Source of the DNA: Trema orientale
Lineage: Eukaryota > Streptophyta > Magnoliopsida > Rosales > Cannabaceae
Direction: 5' to 3'
Assembly: GCA_002914845.1 (NCBI GenBank)
Contig: JXTC01000032.1
Location: forward strand, 248,001-312,000
Length of the DNA stretch: 64,000 bases
This document shows positions 1-11,885 of this stretch, one piece after another. The notes under the pieces were generated by a model, which was not told the DNA's origin, ran no database searches, and saw nothing but the letters and a program-made list of their open reading frames with translations. Each line of letters starts with the position of its first letter. The stretch's first letter is position 1. The position numbers and the translations under genes are program-made.

Positions 1-264
1 CCTCAAGTAATCCAACTGGTTATCTAAAGTACAATTAAAAAATAATAATTTTGAAAAAAAATTTCTAAATTTATTTTTTAAAAAGTGATATTTTTCTTTA
101 ACAAACTCAGTCCATCTGGAATTTTTCTATTTTTGATACTTTGGGTAAGAAGTCCGCTAAATTATTAAAGATAAGCCCAATCTAAGATCAAATATTGGGC
201 CCCTTCATCTTGTTTCCCACCTCTTTTAGGCTGGGGAATCAAGGGTTTCTTACACTTATACTTA
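1..264. other. Gene-free AT-rich left edge
   Basis: No open frame, RNA gene or structured repeat that I can support. The stretch is AT-rich and leads directly into the long inverted repeat that follows. Confidence 0.5.
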
Positions 265-640
265 TAAAAAATGAAAAGAATTACAAAAATACGGAAGTCA
301 CAGTTTTTCCTGTTTTCGTACGGTTTTAATTAGGAAAATATCATTTTTTAAAAAATATTTAGAAAATTACTATTTTAAAAATAGTTACTAGTTACCAGTT
401 TCCAAAAATTGGTTACTGGAAACTGGTTACCAGTTATATATCAGTTATAAATATCTTCGGTTACTAGTTACCAGTTTCTAGAAACTGGTTACTAGAAACT
501 AGTTACTATTTTAAAAAATAGTATTTTTATAAATATTTTTTAAAAAATAGTATTTTTCTAATAAAAACAGTACCGCACCATAAAAAATACAAAAGCACCG
601 TATTTTTCCAATTCTTTTCAAAAATACCGTATTTTTTCTA
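265..640. repeat. Long near-palindromic inverted repeat (foldback MITE)
   Basis: The left arm (about 265-450) and the right arm (about 465-640) are reverse complements over most of their length, sharing blocks such as GAAAAGAATT, AAAATACGG, TAGTTACTAGTTACCAGTTT and runs of A/T around ATATTT. The loop is only about 15-20 bp near 455. A transcript would fold into a hairpin of about 170 bp. No open frame. Arms with small indels fit a non-autonomous foldback element, but I did not find a clean target duplication. A weaker relative with the same style lies at 31195-31440. Confidence 0.7.
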
Positions 641-748
641 ATTTTCCCGGGAATCAATTCAACTGACAAGTTCGGGCTTTAACTTGCTTTGTCAGCTGGG
701 CTAGTTCATGCAGAGTTCACTAGAATTTGACCCACAATGTAGAGAAAA

Positions 749-1990
749 TTGGACAAATTCCCCCTTGAATTTTGCCATAATATTTTGTCCCAATCTAATT
801 TACTATGGTTTATTTTACCCCAAATTTGACAAAAATTGTATCACTTTAACCCAAAATCAAACGGTGTTAAACATAAGTTGTATCACGTTATGATGAATAT
901 TTTTCCTCTTATCCTCTTCCTCAAAACCCTCATATTCTTCCTTCTCCTTCCCACCCACCAACCTCTTTCCCCTTAATTTTGCCCAATTTTGTGGGAGAAC
1001 CAACAAATTGTCAAGGCTCAGTGAACAATAATAAACATCGAAGTGAAAAACGAATTGGTTCTCTTGTAATTATAATAAATAAATAAAAAAGAAAAAAAAA
1101 AACAGTGTGAGTTAGTGAGCTGGGATATGGTGGAACCATAGGAGAAGAAGAACAAAAAGTGAAAGACCAACAAAAAGAAAGGGTCAAGTAAAAAGAGAGG
1201 GTGAGTGAGGACCATAACTATCTGCTCTTACTTTTTTTTTTTTTTTTTTTAACGTTAGGTTTTGCCCTTGTTTATTTGTTTGTTGTACAAATAAAAACTC
1301 CATGAAAATGGTAATGAAGACCCATTTTGAAAACAAATAAAAATAAAAACAAACCAGCTATCATTGTTATATGCTCAATATTTTTTTAATGCCCCTTGAT
1401 CAGCCTTATAGTGTACTCTAGTGAATCCTAATCTAAATCCCACCATTAATCAAACTAACCAAAGCTCAGTAATAACCCAAAGAGCAGAGCTCATGAGCCT
1501 ATGGTAATCGGCTACATTCAAAAAACAGGAGGAAAAAAAAAAAAGAAAAAAAAAGAATAAAGGCTCCAATATAAGCCATCTATATATCCTGCAATGGTAA
1601 AGTTTTGGCTCTTAGATCAACCCCTTCCACACTTCTTTTGAAAACTCTACAAAAAATTCTCAAAACCCATTTAAGATTTCATAGCTTTGAACGTTTAGGA
1701 TCGATCTAGAACCACTCTTTGGAGAAAATCGGGTCTGCGAGCTGAGAAGGCAGCCACTCGAGACACCTCCACCATTGTTCCACGCTTTGTCTAGAAGACA
1801 ATTTTTCCTTTCTTTTTTTTTCGAAAAATTATTAAGCAAAATTATTGTTAACGCCGTTTACTTTTGGGGCAAAGTGACATAACTTCTGCCAAATCTGGGA
1901 TAAAATATGTCAAGGTCTTGGGCAAAGTGTTATATTTGGGTGTTATATTTGGGAAAAAAAAAACAAGGGGGATAGGGGTAATGTGTCCTT
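749..1990. mobile_element. Non-autonomous DNA transposon with long terminal inverted repeats (MULE-like)
   Basis: The block at 749-870 is the imperfect reverse complement of 1847-1990: shared words include GGACA at the outer ends, CCCCCTTG, GGGCAAAGTG/CACTTTAACCC, CCAAATCTGGG/CCCCAAATTTG and GTTAACGCCG/CGGTGTTAAAC at the inner ends. Arms of about 120-145 bp around a 0.97-kb core are typical of Mutator-like non-autonomous elements. No transposase frame is present. I could not confirm a 9-bp target duplication, so the superfamily is an inference. The core holds a GC-richer patch (about 1690-1795) unlike the surrounding DNA. Confidence 0.55.
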
Positions 1991-3395
1991 AAGTTTTTTC
2001 CAAAACTGATTGATTGAGGTTTTATCTATTGACTGGTTGAGTTCTATTGACTAATTGATTGAGGTTTAAGAACATAATAAAGGTACTTTTGGTTAAAAAA
2101 AGAAAATCTAAAAGAAACTGTTATATTTCTAAATTTATTTATTTAACTGCAATATGGCAGAAGAGTTTTAGAACTGTTGTTTATAAAATAACACCTTCAT
2201 AAATTTTGTGTCTGTTTTTGACCTCTTTAGTGATATTTTATAAATGGTCGTAACTTTTGCGAGTAATCCTAAAAAAATCATTATAATAAATTCATTAAAA
2301 AACATGTCGTTTTGGCACTGGTACATATGACCTCTAATGAGGTTTCCAAGTTCACTCCTCTTTATTTATTGAGTTTGTTCCTTGTTGTTATGGACCTTTC
2401 AGTTTTATAGGTTTAAATAGACTTTTTTTCAGTTCCATAACATTTTAAAAGTGATAATTAGTTCAATAACCTTCTCTTTAATAAAATTTTAATATTCTCA
2501 AACATGCCCTTTTTCCAAAAATTTCAAAAATCATCTCAATTTTTTCTTAAAAAGTCCAGATTTGATGATTGGGAAAGTTAGAATCTTGTTTATGGTTTCA
2601 ATTTTGCATATTTAGGATATTTAAATCGAATTTAAGTATGGAATTAGTGATTTCAAGCTTAAAATCACAATTTTCCGGCCTTAAAAATCACGATTTTGCT
2701 CCGTCAAGCTCGACTGAGTCTACTTGAACCCAATTGAGGGTATTTTAGATTTTTTATGCTATGTCGGCAAAATAAATAAATAAATAAATAAAATACCATA
2801 TTTAAAAGTGAGGTGTGAGGAAGGTCATGTAACCAATAAACTCAATAATAATCAATTATAATTTCTCTCTCGAACATACACAAGCAAATTTTATGTACTG
2901 AATCATATGATAAGGATTTAAGACAACATTATTTTTTGCATAGAAGAAAAAAACAAGACTACTATCGCTGTGAGAAAAAATTTTATGGAACGAATAATAG
3001 AGAAGTGGATCAACTTAATGAACCAATAACCGATAGCTGCCTGTCACACCGTGTTGTTCAAATATAGAAAAGCTTCTTGACTTTTATTGCAAAACTCTTA
3101 TCTTTATTAGTCTTTGATGTAATCATATTAAGCAAGAAATATTACATTTGGTAAAAGAATATTTATGTATATACAATACATCTATATATGTATATAATCA
3201 GACAGCAATTGTTATCTGGACCTCACACACAGTACTATATGTCTACCATTAACTCATTAGGTGCTGTTCATGCTTCTTACAACACATAAAACTTCATTTT
3301 GCTAAACATGAGGTACTGTGATATCCAACTAAGTTGTATCTTTGACTTTGGGAGATGATTCGTATTCAAAAATATTCATACTATGAGGAAATATA
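1991..3395. other. Gene-free intergenic stretch
   Basis: AT-rich sequence with homopolymer runs and a short TAAA-type microsatellite near 2770-2790. No coding frame longer than chance, no RNA gene and no clear element boundary seen. Confidence 0.5.
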
Positions 3396-3554
3396 CGGCG
3401 CGTTTGGTACAAGATTTGAATCATATTCTTTAAATCCAGAAACAACTTTTACATAGAAAGTTGGAAGGATAAAACATTTATTCTTCTAACTTTTTACAGG
3501 AAAACTGTTTCTGGATTTGAAGAATAGGATTCGAATCCTATACCAAATGCACCC
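3396..3554. mobile_element. Tourist/Harbinger-like MITE
   Basis: A 159-bp element with terminal inverted repeats of about 48 bp: the left end begins CGGCGCGTTTGGTA and the complement of the right end begins GGGTGCATTTGGTA; both continue to the word TTTCTGGATTT/AAATCCAGAAA. A possible 3-bp target duplication ATA flanks it. GGGTGCGTTTGGT-type ends are characteristic of plant PIF/Harbinger-derived Tourist MITEs. No coding capacity. Confidence 0.7.
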
Positions 3555-3936
3555 ATAGTTATCACCAAATTACGTGTGTAACAGCTTCAATCAATATATT
3601 TTAGTATCATTTTTCTTTGTATAATTTGTTATTCATATTGTATCATTTGTAGTTTACCTTGCAAACTTTATATGGTATTCATAATATAAAACCATACAGG
3701 GTAAGCTTAACAATTTTACGATTCTGCTTTCTATTTCTTAAGATGACGTGTAGTTAATATATTAATTGAACAAGTGTCGTCATCACTCCGCTTCCAACTT
3801 CGTTCTAAGTTTAGTACTAGAATGCCTCATATTTCAAGGGAGAAATCTACATGTATTATTATAACGATACGATCCTATAAAATGACCAATACTTATTAAG
3901 TAACTTTGACGGTCATTTAAATGAAAAGACCCACTA

Positions 3937-4290
3937 CCACCGAGCATGGTAGCTCAGTTGGTTAAAGTATTGCGAATAGGCAAACTCGAGTTCGAGTCGT
4001 TGTGGTAGGTAGGAGTTTTTTCGGGAGATTTTCCCCTGTTGTTAGTCCATTATTTCTTGAGTGGCGCATTTGCGTAGCCCACCTTGGTGTTTTGCTTACG
4101 TAGTTCCCTAATCCATCTGACACTTAGTGAGGCCCAAATGACGCGCTCTATCGTCCTGTACGATGAGACTTTCCATTTGGACCTTAACGAACATTCTAAT
4201 AAGTACGGTTCAGTGCTGCCAAGATCACGTTCTAACAAAGGATTAGCTAACATTGTTCGTCCCTTGTCTGCTTTTTTATTACCAGAAAAA
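3937..4290 (+). mobile_element. Long tRNA-derived SINE with perfect target duplication
   Basis: The insert is bounded by a perfect 17-bp duplication, aatgaaaagacccacta, at 3920-3936 and 4291-4307. Its 5' end reads like a tRNA gene: an A-box-like TAGCTCAGTTGG near 3950 and a B-box-like GAGTTCGAGTC at 3988-3998. It ends in a short A run (accagaaaaa). At 354 bp it is longer than most described plant SINEs (often 100-250 bp), so the roughly 280-bp 3' body is a distinct module. Short open frames on both strands of this insert are chance frames. I do not recognise the family. Confidence 0.85.
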
Positions 4291-4307
4291 AATGAAAAGA
4301 CCCACTA

Positions 4308-7203
4308 AATGATAATTTCCAATTATCACTCAATTAATTAGTTAAATACTTAGTTATTAAAGGGTGTTTAAAAAATAATTCAAAAAAAGAAATTAAAAAA
4401 ACAAACATGGATGTAATACAAGAACAGGTCACATCATAATCACGTAAACACATATTTGAAGGAAAAAGAAGAAAGGGGTTTAAGACAAGACCAAGGAGTT
4501 AAAGAGGACCACCATGTAGAAGCAATCTGTTTCTAGCCAAAAAAAAAAAAAAGAAAAGGAAGGCTATCTGTTAGAAAATCCAAATCAAGGGTCAAAGAAA
4601 ACGAAGCCCACAACTAAAGAAGATAAGGTTATATTCAAAGACTTGTGGGTATGTCCCTTCCAAAAAATTAAAAAAAAAAAAAAAAAAATTGTGGGTATAC
4701 AATGGTTGAAAGGGAATGATAGAGGGAGACATGAACCTAAGTGTCAAACACTTTGGTAAGTCTTTTTTTGGCTTTGGGTCCCGTTAAATTGACAATCTAC
4801 AAAGCTCGTTTGCATTAAAATTCAACTGCAATGAAAGATAATCATTTCTCTCAAACCATTTAGTAGTACTAGTGAAAATTACCCAACACCTGCCATCTAT
4901 GTGTTTGTGAATTTGTCTGTTAGAGAGTTTCATATTTTTGGTTCTTAGAAAGGGCTGCAATTTTGTACACACAACGTCCGTCAGCCTATTTTTGGTGGCT
5001 TTTTAAAACAGTTTTAACATCATTAAGAAAAAAAGAAAAAGAAAAGTCGTAAGAGTATTTTTCCATCGTTCTTCATATCCACCTTAAAAAACTATGAAGC
5101 CTATAGTGTAGGTCATTTATTCCCATGTGCATTGTCCCAACACCATTAGGATACACTTGTTTATTGTAATGATATAAATGAGACGGAGATTTCTCATTTT
5201 ATCTCTGTTCAATTATAAGAAGTTAGTAAAGAAAATTTAGATCCATCGTCAGTGATTCAGTGGTGATATTTTTATACACTTAAAGCTCAGTTTGGCACCT
5301 GAATTTTTGGAGAAAAAAAATTGTGAGAGAAAAGTTAACGAAGAAAAAAGATAAAAATATTTTTCCAAATTTAATAGAACTTTATTTTGAAAATTTTGAC
5401 TTTTTCTATTTAATTTGCCAAAATTCTATATATTAAAAAATAACATCAAACATAACTTTTGCTTTCCTCGATTTTTTTTTTTTTTTTGGTATCATTTTTT
5501 TTGTCTAAATTCAAGCACAAAAAAATAAAACCTCCTTGTAATTTTTTTTCTACCTCCAAGTTTAGGTTCCAATTATGGGTTCCATTTGCGGACTCGTGTA
5601 CAATGACTGGTGATGAATAAAATTTTTCTAGGATAATGTACTTGTCCCACATTGTCTTTTTCCTTTATTATTTCACTGACCATGACCAATCGACCACATG
5701 TTGCATTATCCGTAAGTTTGTTACTTTAGGGCAGGCGATAGTGATCTAGAGGGCACTAGGGGGCCATGAGTGTCTTGGCCTCGGTAGGCATGGCTCAAAT
5801 TAAGCTTGGACATGCCATCAAACTCTTGTATATTCCAACCAAAAATATAAAAATAAAAACAGCTAAGGCCTAATGAGCATTGCATTAATGTATTGTGATG
5901 ATGGTGGAGTAGTACTGAGGTATACGAGCCATGATTCGGTGTTGGTTGGCGAGGGTTCGCACCACCGACGCGATTTGTCGTGTCCATTGGCCCTTTGCAT
6001 TGGCTATTGGCCCCTACTATTGCTATTTCCTCACATTACATTAGACCCTCCCACTTTTTTTTTTTTAAAAAAAAAAGAAGAAAATTTCTCTATGCATTTT
6101 GCTATTCCTTAATTACCCGATTCAATCATGGAATAATGTGAATTTCAAAAGTGGGCATGCGTCACATCTCTCTCTAGTTATATTTCTATATGCTTGTTTG
6201 GTAAAAGTGTGTAAAATCCAATCCGTTTCTACAGTTATTTCGAGAAGAAAAAAGAAATTTTAACGTTATAAATTATGAGGCTAGAAGTGGGATTAATGAT
6301 TTCATTCATACCAAATTAACTATGGTTAAAGAAATGGATTGCACTCTTTTTCTTAGTCTGCATTACACTCTTATTTGTCACTATTTAACATATCGACTCT
6401 AACAATAATTTGTTTTATTATCATAATATGACATACTTTAATAAAGTCTACATATCATGTAATAAGCTAAGAGAATATAAATATATTCCTAAAAAAATTA
6501 AGCTTTTAAACCTTCATTAGTCTTCATGTGTTATTAAGCAATGATATATATCAGTGTTACATATCAATAATTGTGATAAGTGATATTTAGTATTTTTCTT
6601 TCAGTGTTTTCTAAGGTGTGTGTCAGACTTGCTATTATGACCATTACTTTACTAGATTGTTTTCTATTCTGATTAAGATTTAATCATCTTATATATACCC
6701 TTACTTAAAAACAATTATCCGTGAATAATTGGTCCTTTGTGGAATAGTTTTTGCATTTGGCTTTAAGCAATAGAGATAAGCAAAATTGCAACCTATGTTG
6801 CGGTTTAAATAATGTACCTAATTTAGCCTCTTGTCAGAAAAAGAGGCATGCACGATTCGCATGAAGTTGAGAGCGTAATCAGAATAATGGACAAATTTGG
6901 AAACTAGTAGGTTATAGGGAACTTCTAGAGCACCGTATAGGGTTTTTATCGTATTTATATAGTTCAAAATCCTGATCATCTGATTTAAATCTCGTGACTA
7001 AAATAGACAAAACTCATAGGTTCTATCAAGTACCCTTCCACACCCAATTCCACCTGAATTAAAAGAAAAATAAAATATTTTATTTTCCCACTCTCTTTTC
7101 CTTTCAACCTTAGAATATGTGAAATTGAGTGATAACCCACATCTAGAAACAATAATTTCAATGGTGAGATGTTAATGCTATGATTTGGCATTCTTTTCAT
7201 AGT
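4308..7203. other. Gene-free intergenic stretch
   Basis: AT-rich DNA with many A or T homopolymers. A GC-richer patch at about 5730-6030 carries short open frames without recognisable domains. A tract at about 6185-6330 begins and ends with GTTTGGTA-like words and may be a decayed Tourist-type MITE. No gene supported. Confidence 0.45.
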
Positions 7204-7208
7204 GCCCA
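7204..7208. repeat. 5-bp target site duplication, left copy
   Basis: GCCCA directly precedes the left LTR and is repeated directly after the right LTR at 11881-11885. A 5-bp duplication is normal for Ty1/copia integration and shows the two outer ends belong to one insertion. Confidence 0.85.
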
Positions 7209-7546
7209 TGTTAGAGTTCGTGACCCGAATTCTAGTTGCCCTAGCCCGAAAGCTTCGCGGTGCGACATACGTGGTATTTTTGTAAGTGGGAGAAATATAT
7301 GGACCTGTTTTATTGGACCGATTTTTCCGTACAGTTTTTCGTCCGTATACATATTTATTTTAGGGTTTTAGGGATTCTATATATACTTGGCTTGGCCGTG
7401 TAAAATTCTACCTTCTGTACCCTATTTTTCGACGTAGTGAAATTTCCTCCTCTGCCAGTGGTTTTTCTCGATTAGGATTTTCCACTTAAATCTGTGTGTT
7501 CTTATTTTCATTCTTATTGTCGATTATCGTTCGTTAATACTTAACA
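7209..7546 (+). repeat. Left LTR of the copia element
   Basis: Begins TGTTAGAG and ends TTAACA, the usual TG...CA boundaries, 338 bp. A TATATATA stretch in the middle (around 7378) is in the expected place for the LTR promoter. Its last 220 bp match the right LTR with about six substitutions and one length difference. Confidence 0.85.
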
Positions 7547-7549
7547 AAC

Positions 7550-7561
7550 TGGTATCAGAGC
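7550..7561 (+). promoter_or_regulatory. Primer binding site for initiator tRNA-Met
   Basis: TGGTATCAGAGC lies 3 bp after the left LTR. This is the standard minus-strand primer site of plant copia elements, complementary to the 3' end of initiator methionine tRNA. Confidence 0.9.
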
Positions 7562-9031
7562 TTTAATCCAGGTTTGATTACGATAATGGCAACCATGAAA
7601 TATGATATTCCACTTTTGGATCGCAATACCAGATTTTCGCTATGGCAGGTTAAGATGCGGGCTGTGCTCACGCAATTGGATTTGGATGATGCACTGGTAT
7701 GGATCAATACGATGCCCTCATCGTTATCAATGGAGGAGAAGCATCGTAGGGATCGAAAAGCCCTAATCTCAGATTCAACTGCATCTGTCGAATCAGATTT
7801 TACAGGACGTTCTGAAAGAGAAAACTGCCGCTGCTTTGTGGTTGAAATTAGAGCAGCTGTGCATGACGAAAAGTCTGACCAACAAGCTGCATCAGAAGCA
7901 GCAACTGTATTCTCATCGTATGATAGAAGGTACGTCACTAGAAGAGCACATAAACGTCTTTAAGGAAATTGTTTCTGATCTGGAAGCATTGGAGGTTAAA
8001 TACGAGTCTGAGGATTTAGCGTTGATTTTACTATGTTCGTTGCCCTCTTCATATATGCCTTTTAGGGACACTATTTTATATAGTCGCGAATCCCTTACTT
8101 TGAGCGTTGTTTATGATTCTCTGCTTTCTAAGGAAAAGATGGATCATATTGTTATTGGGACTGAGACTCAGGCAGAGGGTCTCGTTGCTAGAGGAAAAAC
8201 GCAGGAGAGAAATTCTGGGACTGATAATAGAGGCAGATCAAAATCTAGAAATAAAAGTAAAACTTACAACTATTGCAAGAAAAAGGGCCACATCAAATCT
8301 AAATGCTATAAGCTTCAGAACAAGAATAAGAAGGCTACTCCTAATCAGAAGGGAAAACAAATTGAAAATACCGGTGAAGCCAATGTTGCCGAAGATAATA
8401 TCAATAATGGAGAACTCTTAGTTGTTTCTGATGGCAACTCCAAACCATGTGATGACTGGATTCTTGATTCAGGTTGTACGTTTCATATGTGTCCTAATAG
8501 GGACTGGTTTTCAACATATGAAACGGTATCCAAAGGTGATGTGTTGATAGGAAATAATGCGCCTTGTAAAGTTATTGGTATTGGAACAGTCAAAATTAAG
8601 ATGTTTGATGGAGTTGTCAGGACTCTCGGTGGCGTGAGACATGTTCCAGATCTAAAGAGAAATCTGATCTCTTTGAGTACTCTTGATTCAAAAGGGTACA
8701 AGTACACTGGTGAAGGTGGAGTTTTGAAGGTTTCCAGAGGAGCTCTTGTTGTGATGAAGGGACAGAAAAGACCTGCTAAATTATATGTCTTGTTGGGTTC
8801 TACAGTTACCGGTAAAGCAACTGTCACTACTCCTTCGCTGTCAGATGAGGAAGTCACTAGACTTTGGCATATGCGTCTTGGGCATATGAGTGAGAATGGC
8901 ATGGCTGAATTGAGCAAAAGAGGACTTCTTGATGGACAGAGTACTAGTAAACTAAAGTTCTTTGAGCACTGTATTTTTGGGAAGCAGAAGAGAGTCAGAT
9001 TTACAAAAGGTATCCACAACACAAAGGGAAT

Positions 9032-10399
9032 ACTTGATTATATTCATTCTGATCTCTAGGGACCATCTAGGGTGCCTTCTAAAGGTGGTGCTAGATATTT
9101 ACTGACGATCATCGATGATTTCTCCAGAAAGCTTTGGGTGTTCTTCTTAAAGCAAAAGAATGATGTGTTACCTATATTCAAGGAGTGGAAGACTATGATC
9201 GAGAAGCAGACAGGGAAGCAGATTAAACGTCTCCGCACTGATAATGGCTTGGAGTTTTGTTCTGATGAGTTTAATATTTTTTGCAAGTCAGAAGGAATCG
9301 TGAGGCACTTAACAGTTCGTCGTACTCCGCAACAAAATGGTGTGGTAGAGCGTATGAATAGGACTTTGATGGAGAGAGTACGTTGCATGCTCTCCAATGC
9401 TTGTTTACTTAAGTTCTTTTGGGCAGAAGCTGCTTTTACAGCCTGTTTTCTGATTAATCGATCTCTCTCAACTGCTATTGAGAAAAAGACTCCAGAAGAG
9501 GTATGGTCTGGTACTCCTGCTAATTATTCTGATTTAAAGATATTTGGATGTCCTGCCTATGCTCATGTTGATAATAGAAAGTTAGAACCAAGATCGATGA
9601 AGTGCATTTTCTTAGGCTATAGGGCTGGTGTTAAAGGATATAAGCTATGGTGTCCAGAAACTCAGAAGATTATAATGAGTAGAGATGTTATCTTTGATGA
9701 ATCTGCTATGCTTCNCACTTGATTATATTCATTCTGATCTCTGGGGACCATCTAAAGTACCTTCTAAACGAGGTGCTAGATATTTGCTGACGATCATCGA
9801 TGATTTCTCCGGAAAGCTTTGGGTATTCTTCCTGAAGCAGAAGAATGATGTGTTACCTACATTCAAGGAGTGAAAGGCTATGATCGAGAAGCAGACAGGG
9901 AAACAAATTAAACGTCTCCGTACTGATAATGGTCTGGAGTTTTATTCTGATGAGTTTAATATTTTTTGCAAGTCAGAAGGAATCGTGAGGCACTTAACAG
10001 TTCGCCGTACTCCGCAACAAAACGGTGTGGCAGAGCGTATGAATAGGACTTTGATGGAGAGAGTGTGTTGCATGCTCTCCAATGCTCGTTTACCAAAGTC
10101 TTTTTGGGCGGAAGCTGCTTCTACAGCCTGTTTTCTGATTAATCGATCTCCCTCAACTGCTATTGAGAAAAAGACTCCAGAAGAGGTATGGTCTGGTACT
10201 CCTGCTAATTATTCTGATCTGAAGATATTTGGATGTCCTGCCTATGCTCATGTTGATAATGGAAAATTGGAACCAAGATCTATGAAGTGCATTTTTCTAG
10301 GCTATAAGGCTGGTGTTAAAGGATATAAGCTATATTGTCTAGAAACCCAGAAGATTCTAATGAGTAGAGATGTTATTTTTGATGAATCTGCTATGCTTC
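9032..10399 (+). repeat. Direct repeat of a 683-bp integrase segment inside the copia element
   Basis: The segment 9032-9714 recurs at 9717-10399 with a few percent divergence. Both copies cover the same integrase core region. One of the two ambiguous bases in the window sits at the junction and the other lies at the boundary with the right LTR, so the arrangement could be a scaffolding or gap-closing effect from two related element copies. A real tandem duplication inside the element is the alternative. Confidence 0.8.
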
Positions 10400-11657
10400 G
10401 TGATTTGCTTATTAGAGATTCTAGTAGTAAACATCAGCAGAAATCAAATACTCAGGTAGAACTTGAGATTGGGTTAGAATCTACACCAGCGTCTACATCT
10501 CAGTCAGGTTCATCTACATCACCATCACCACCACTAGCATCACCTCAATATTCTATTGCTAAGGACAGGCCTAGAAGAGACATTAGACCTCCACAGAGGT
10601 ATGCTAAGGCTGATCTGGTTGCCTACGCTTTGAATGTGGCTGAAGGTATTGACTCTAGTGAAGAACCTTCTACCTATACAAAGGTAGTTAGTTGTGATGA
10701 CTTTGGAAAATGGATGATTGCTATGCAAGAGGAGATGGAATCACTTCATAAGAATGGCACATAGGACTTGGTGAAACTACCTGAAGATAAGAAAGTTGTT
10801 CGCTGCAAATGGATCTACAAAAGGAAAGAAGGAACACCAGGAATTGAAGAAGCTCGGTATAAGGCAAGGCTGGTTGCAAAGGGCTACAGTCAGGTTCCAG
10901 GCGTAGACTTTACAGATGTGTTTTCTCCAGTTATAAAGCATAGTTCAATTCGAGCTTTGCTTGGTATTGTGGCTATGCATGATCTTCAGCTTGAACAGTT
11001 AGATGTGAAGACAGCATTCTTACATGGAGAACTTGAAGAAGACATCTACATGGAACAGCCAGAGGGTTTTGTAGACTCTAGAAAGGAGGACTATGTGTGC
11101 TTATTGAAGAAATATCTGTATGGCCTAAAACAGTCACCCAGATAGTGGTATAAGAGATTTGACTCATTTATGACCACTCATTATTTCAAGAGAAGTAGCT
11201 ATGACAGTTGTGTCTACTTTAAGAAGACTGCTGATGGGTCTTTTGTGTATCTACTCTTATATGTCGATGACATGTTGATAGCAGCTAAGGATAAAGAAGA
11301 GATTAGAAGGTCAAAAACCAGCTTAATAAGGAGTTTGAGATGAAAGATTTGGGAGCAGCGAAAAAGATACTTGGAATGGAGATTCTGAGAGATAGAAAGG
11401 CAGGTAAATTATACCTAAGTCAAAAAGGGTACATTGAGAAAGTGCTATTCAGATTTAATATGCAAAATGCTAAACATGTCAGCACTCCATTAGGGGCTTA
11501 TTTCAGACTTTCATCTGCTTTATCTCCACAATCAGATGACGAGATTGATTATATGTCTCGAATTCCATATTCTAGTGCAGTGGGATCTCTCATGTATGCT
11601 ATGGTTTGTTCTCGTCCAGATTTGTCATATGCAGTCAGCGCTGTTAGTAGATACATG

Positions 11658-11880
11658 NTCCGTACAGTTTTTCGTCCGTACACATATGTATTTTAGGGTT
11701 TTAGGGATTCTATATATACTTGGCTTGGCCGTGTAAAATTCTACCTTCTGTACCCTATTTTTCGACATAGTGAAATTTCCTCCTCTGCCAGTGGTTTTTC
11801 CCGATTAGGGTTTTCCACTTAAATCTGTGTGTTTTTATTTTTCATTCTTATTGTCGATTATCGTTCGTTAATACTTAACA
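11658..11880 (+). repeat. Right LTR of the copia element (partial)
   Basis: Matches the 3' two-thirds of the left LTR and ends at the same TTAACA, followed at once by the GCCCA target duplication. Its 5' part is not represented in this assembly. Confidence 0.8.
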
Positions 11881-11885
11881 GCCCA

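Larger units (their letters stand above)
7209..11880 (+). mobile_element. Ty1/copia LTR retrotransposon, broken
   Basis: A fossil element in the plus orientation, about 4.7 kb, flanked by the 5-bp duplication GCCCA. Parts in order: left LTR, primer binding site complementary to initiator tRNA-Met, gag region with a CCHC-like knuckle (about 7586-8400), protease region with the D-S-G signature (about 8455-8500), GAG-pre-integrase and integrase (about 8870-10400, with part of the integrase region present twice), reverse transcriptase (about 10765-11300) and the start of the post-RT region, then a right LTR lacking its 5' part. Domain order (integrase before RT) defines copia; gag and RT resemble the Tork/Tnt1 branch, which is tentative. 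It is clearly broken, with roughly half a dozen coding interruptions. The comparable LTR parts differ by about 3 percent, suggesting an age near 1-2 million years if both LTRs come from one insertion. Confidence 0.9.

Noticed and set aside
3948-4010. Possible functional tRNA gene
   Set aside because: A and B boxes are present, but the sequence cannot fold into a complete cloverleaf with a matching acceptor stem, and it continues into a SINE body.
4050-4308. Two overlapping open frames on opposite strands with balanced composition
   Set aside because: Both lie entirely inside or at the edge of the SINE insert, which has a tRNA-like head and a 17-bp duplication; the frames are chance.
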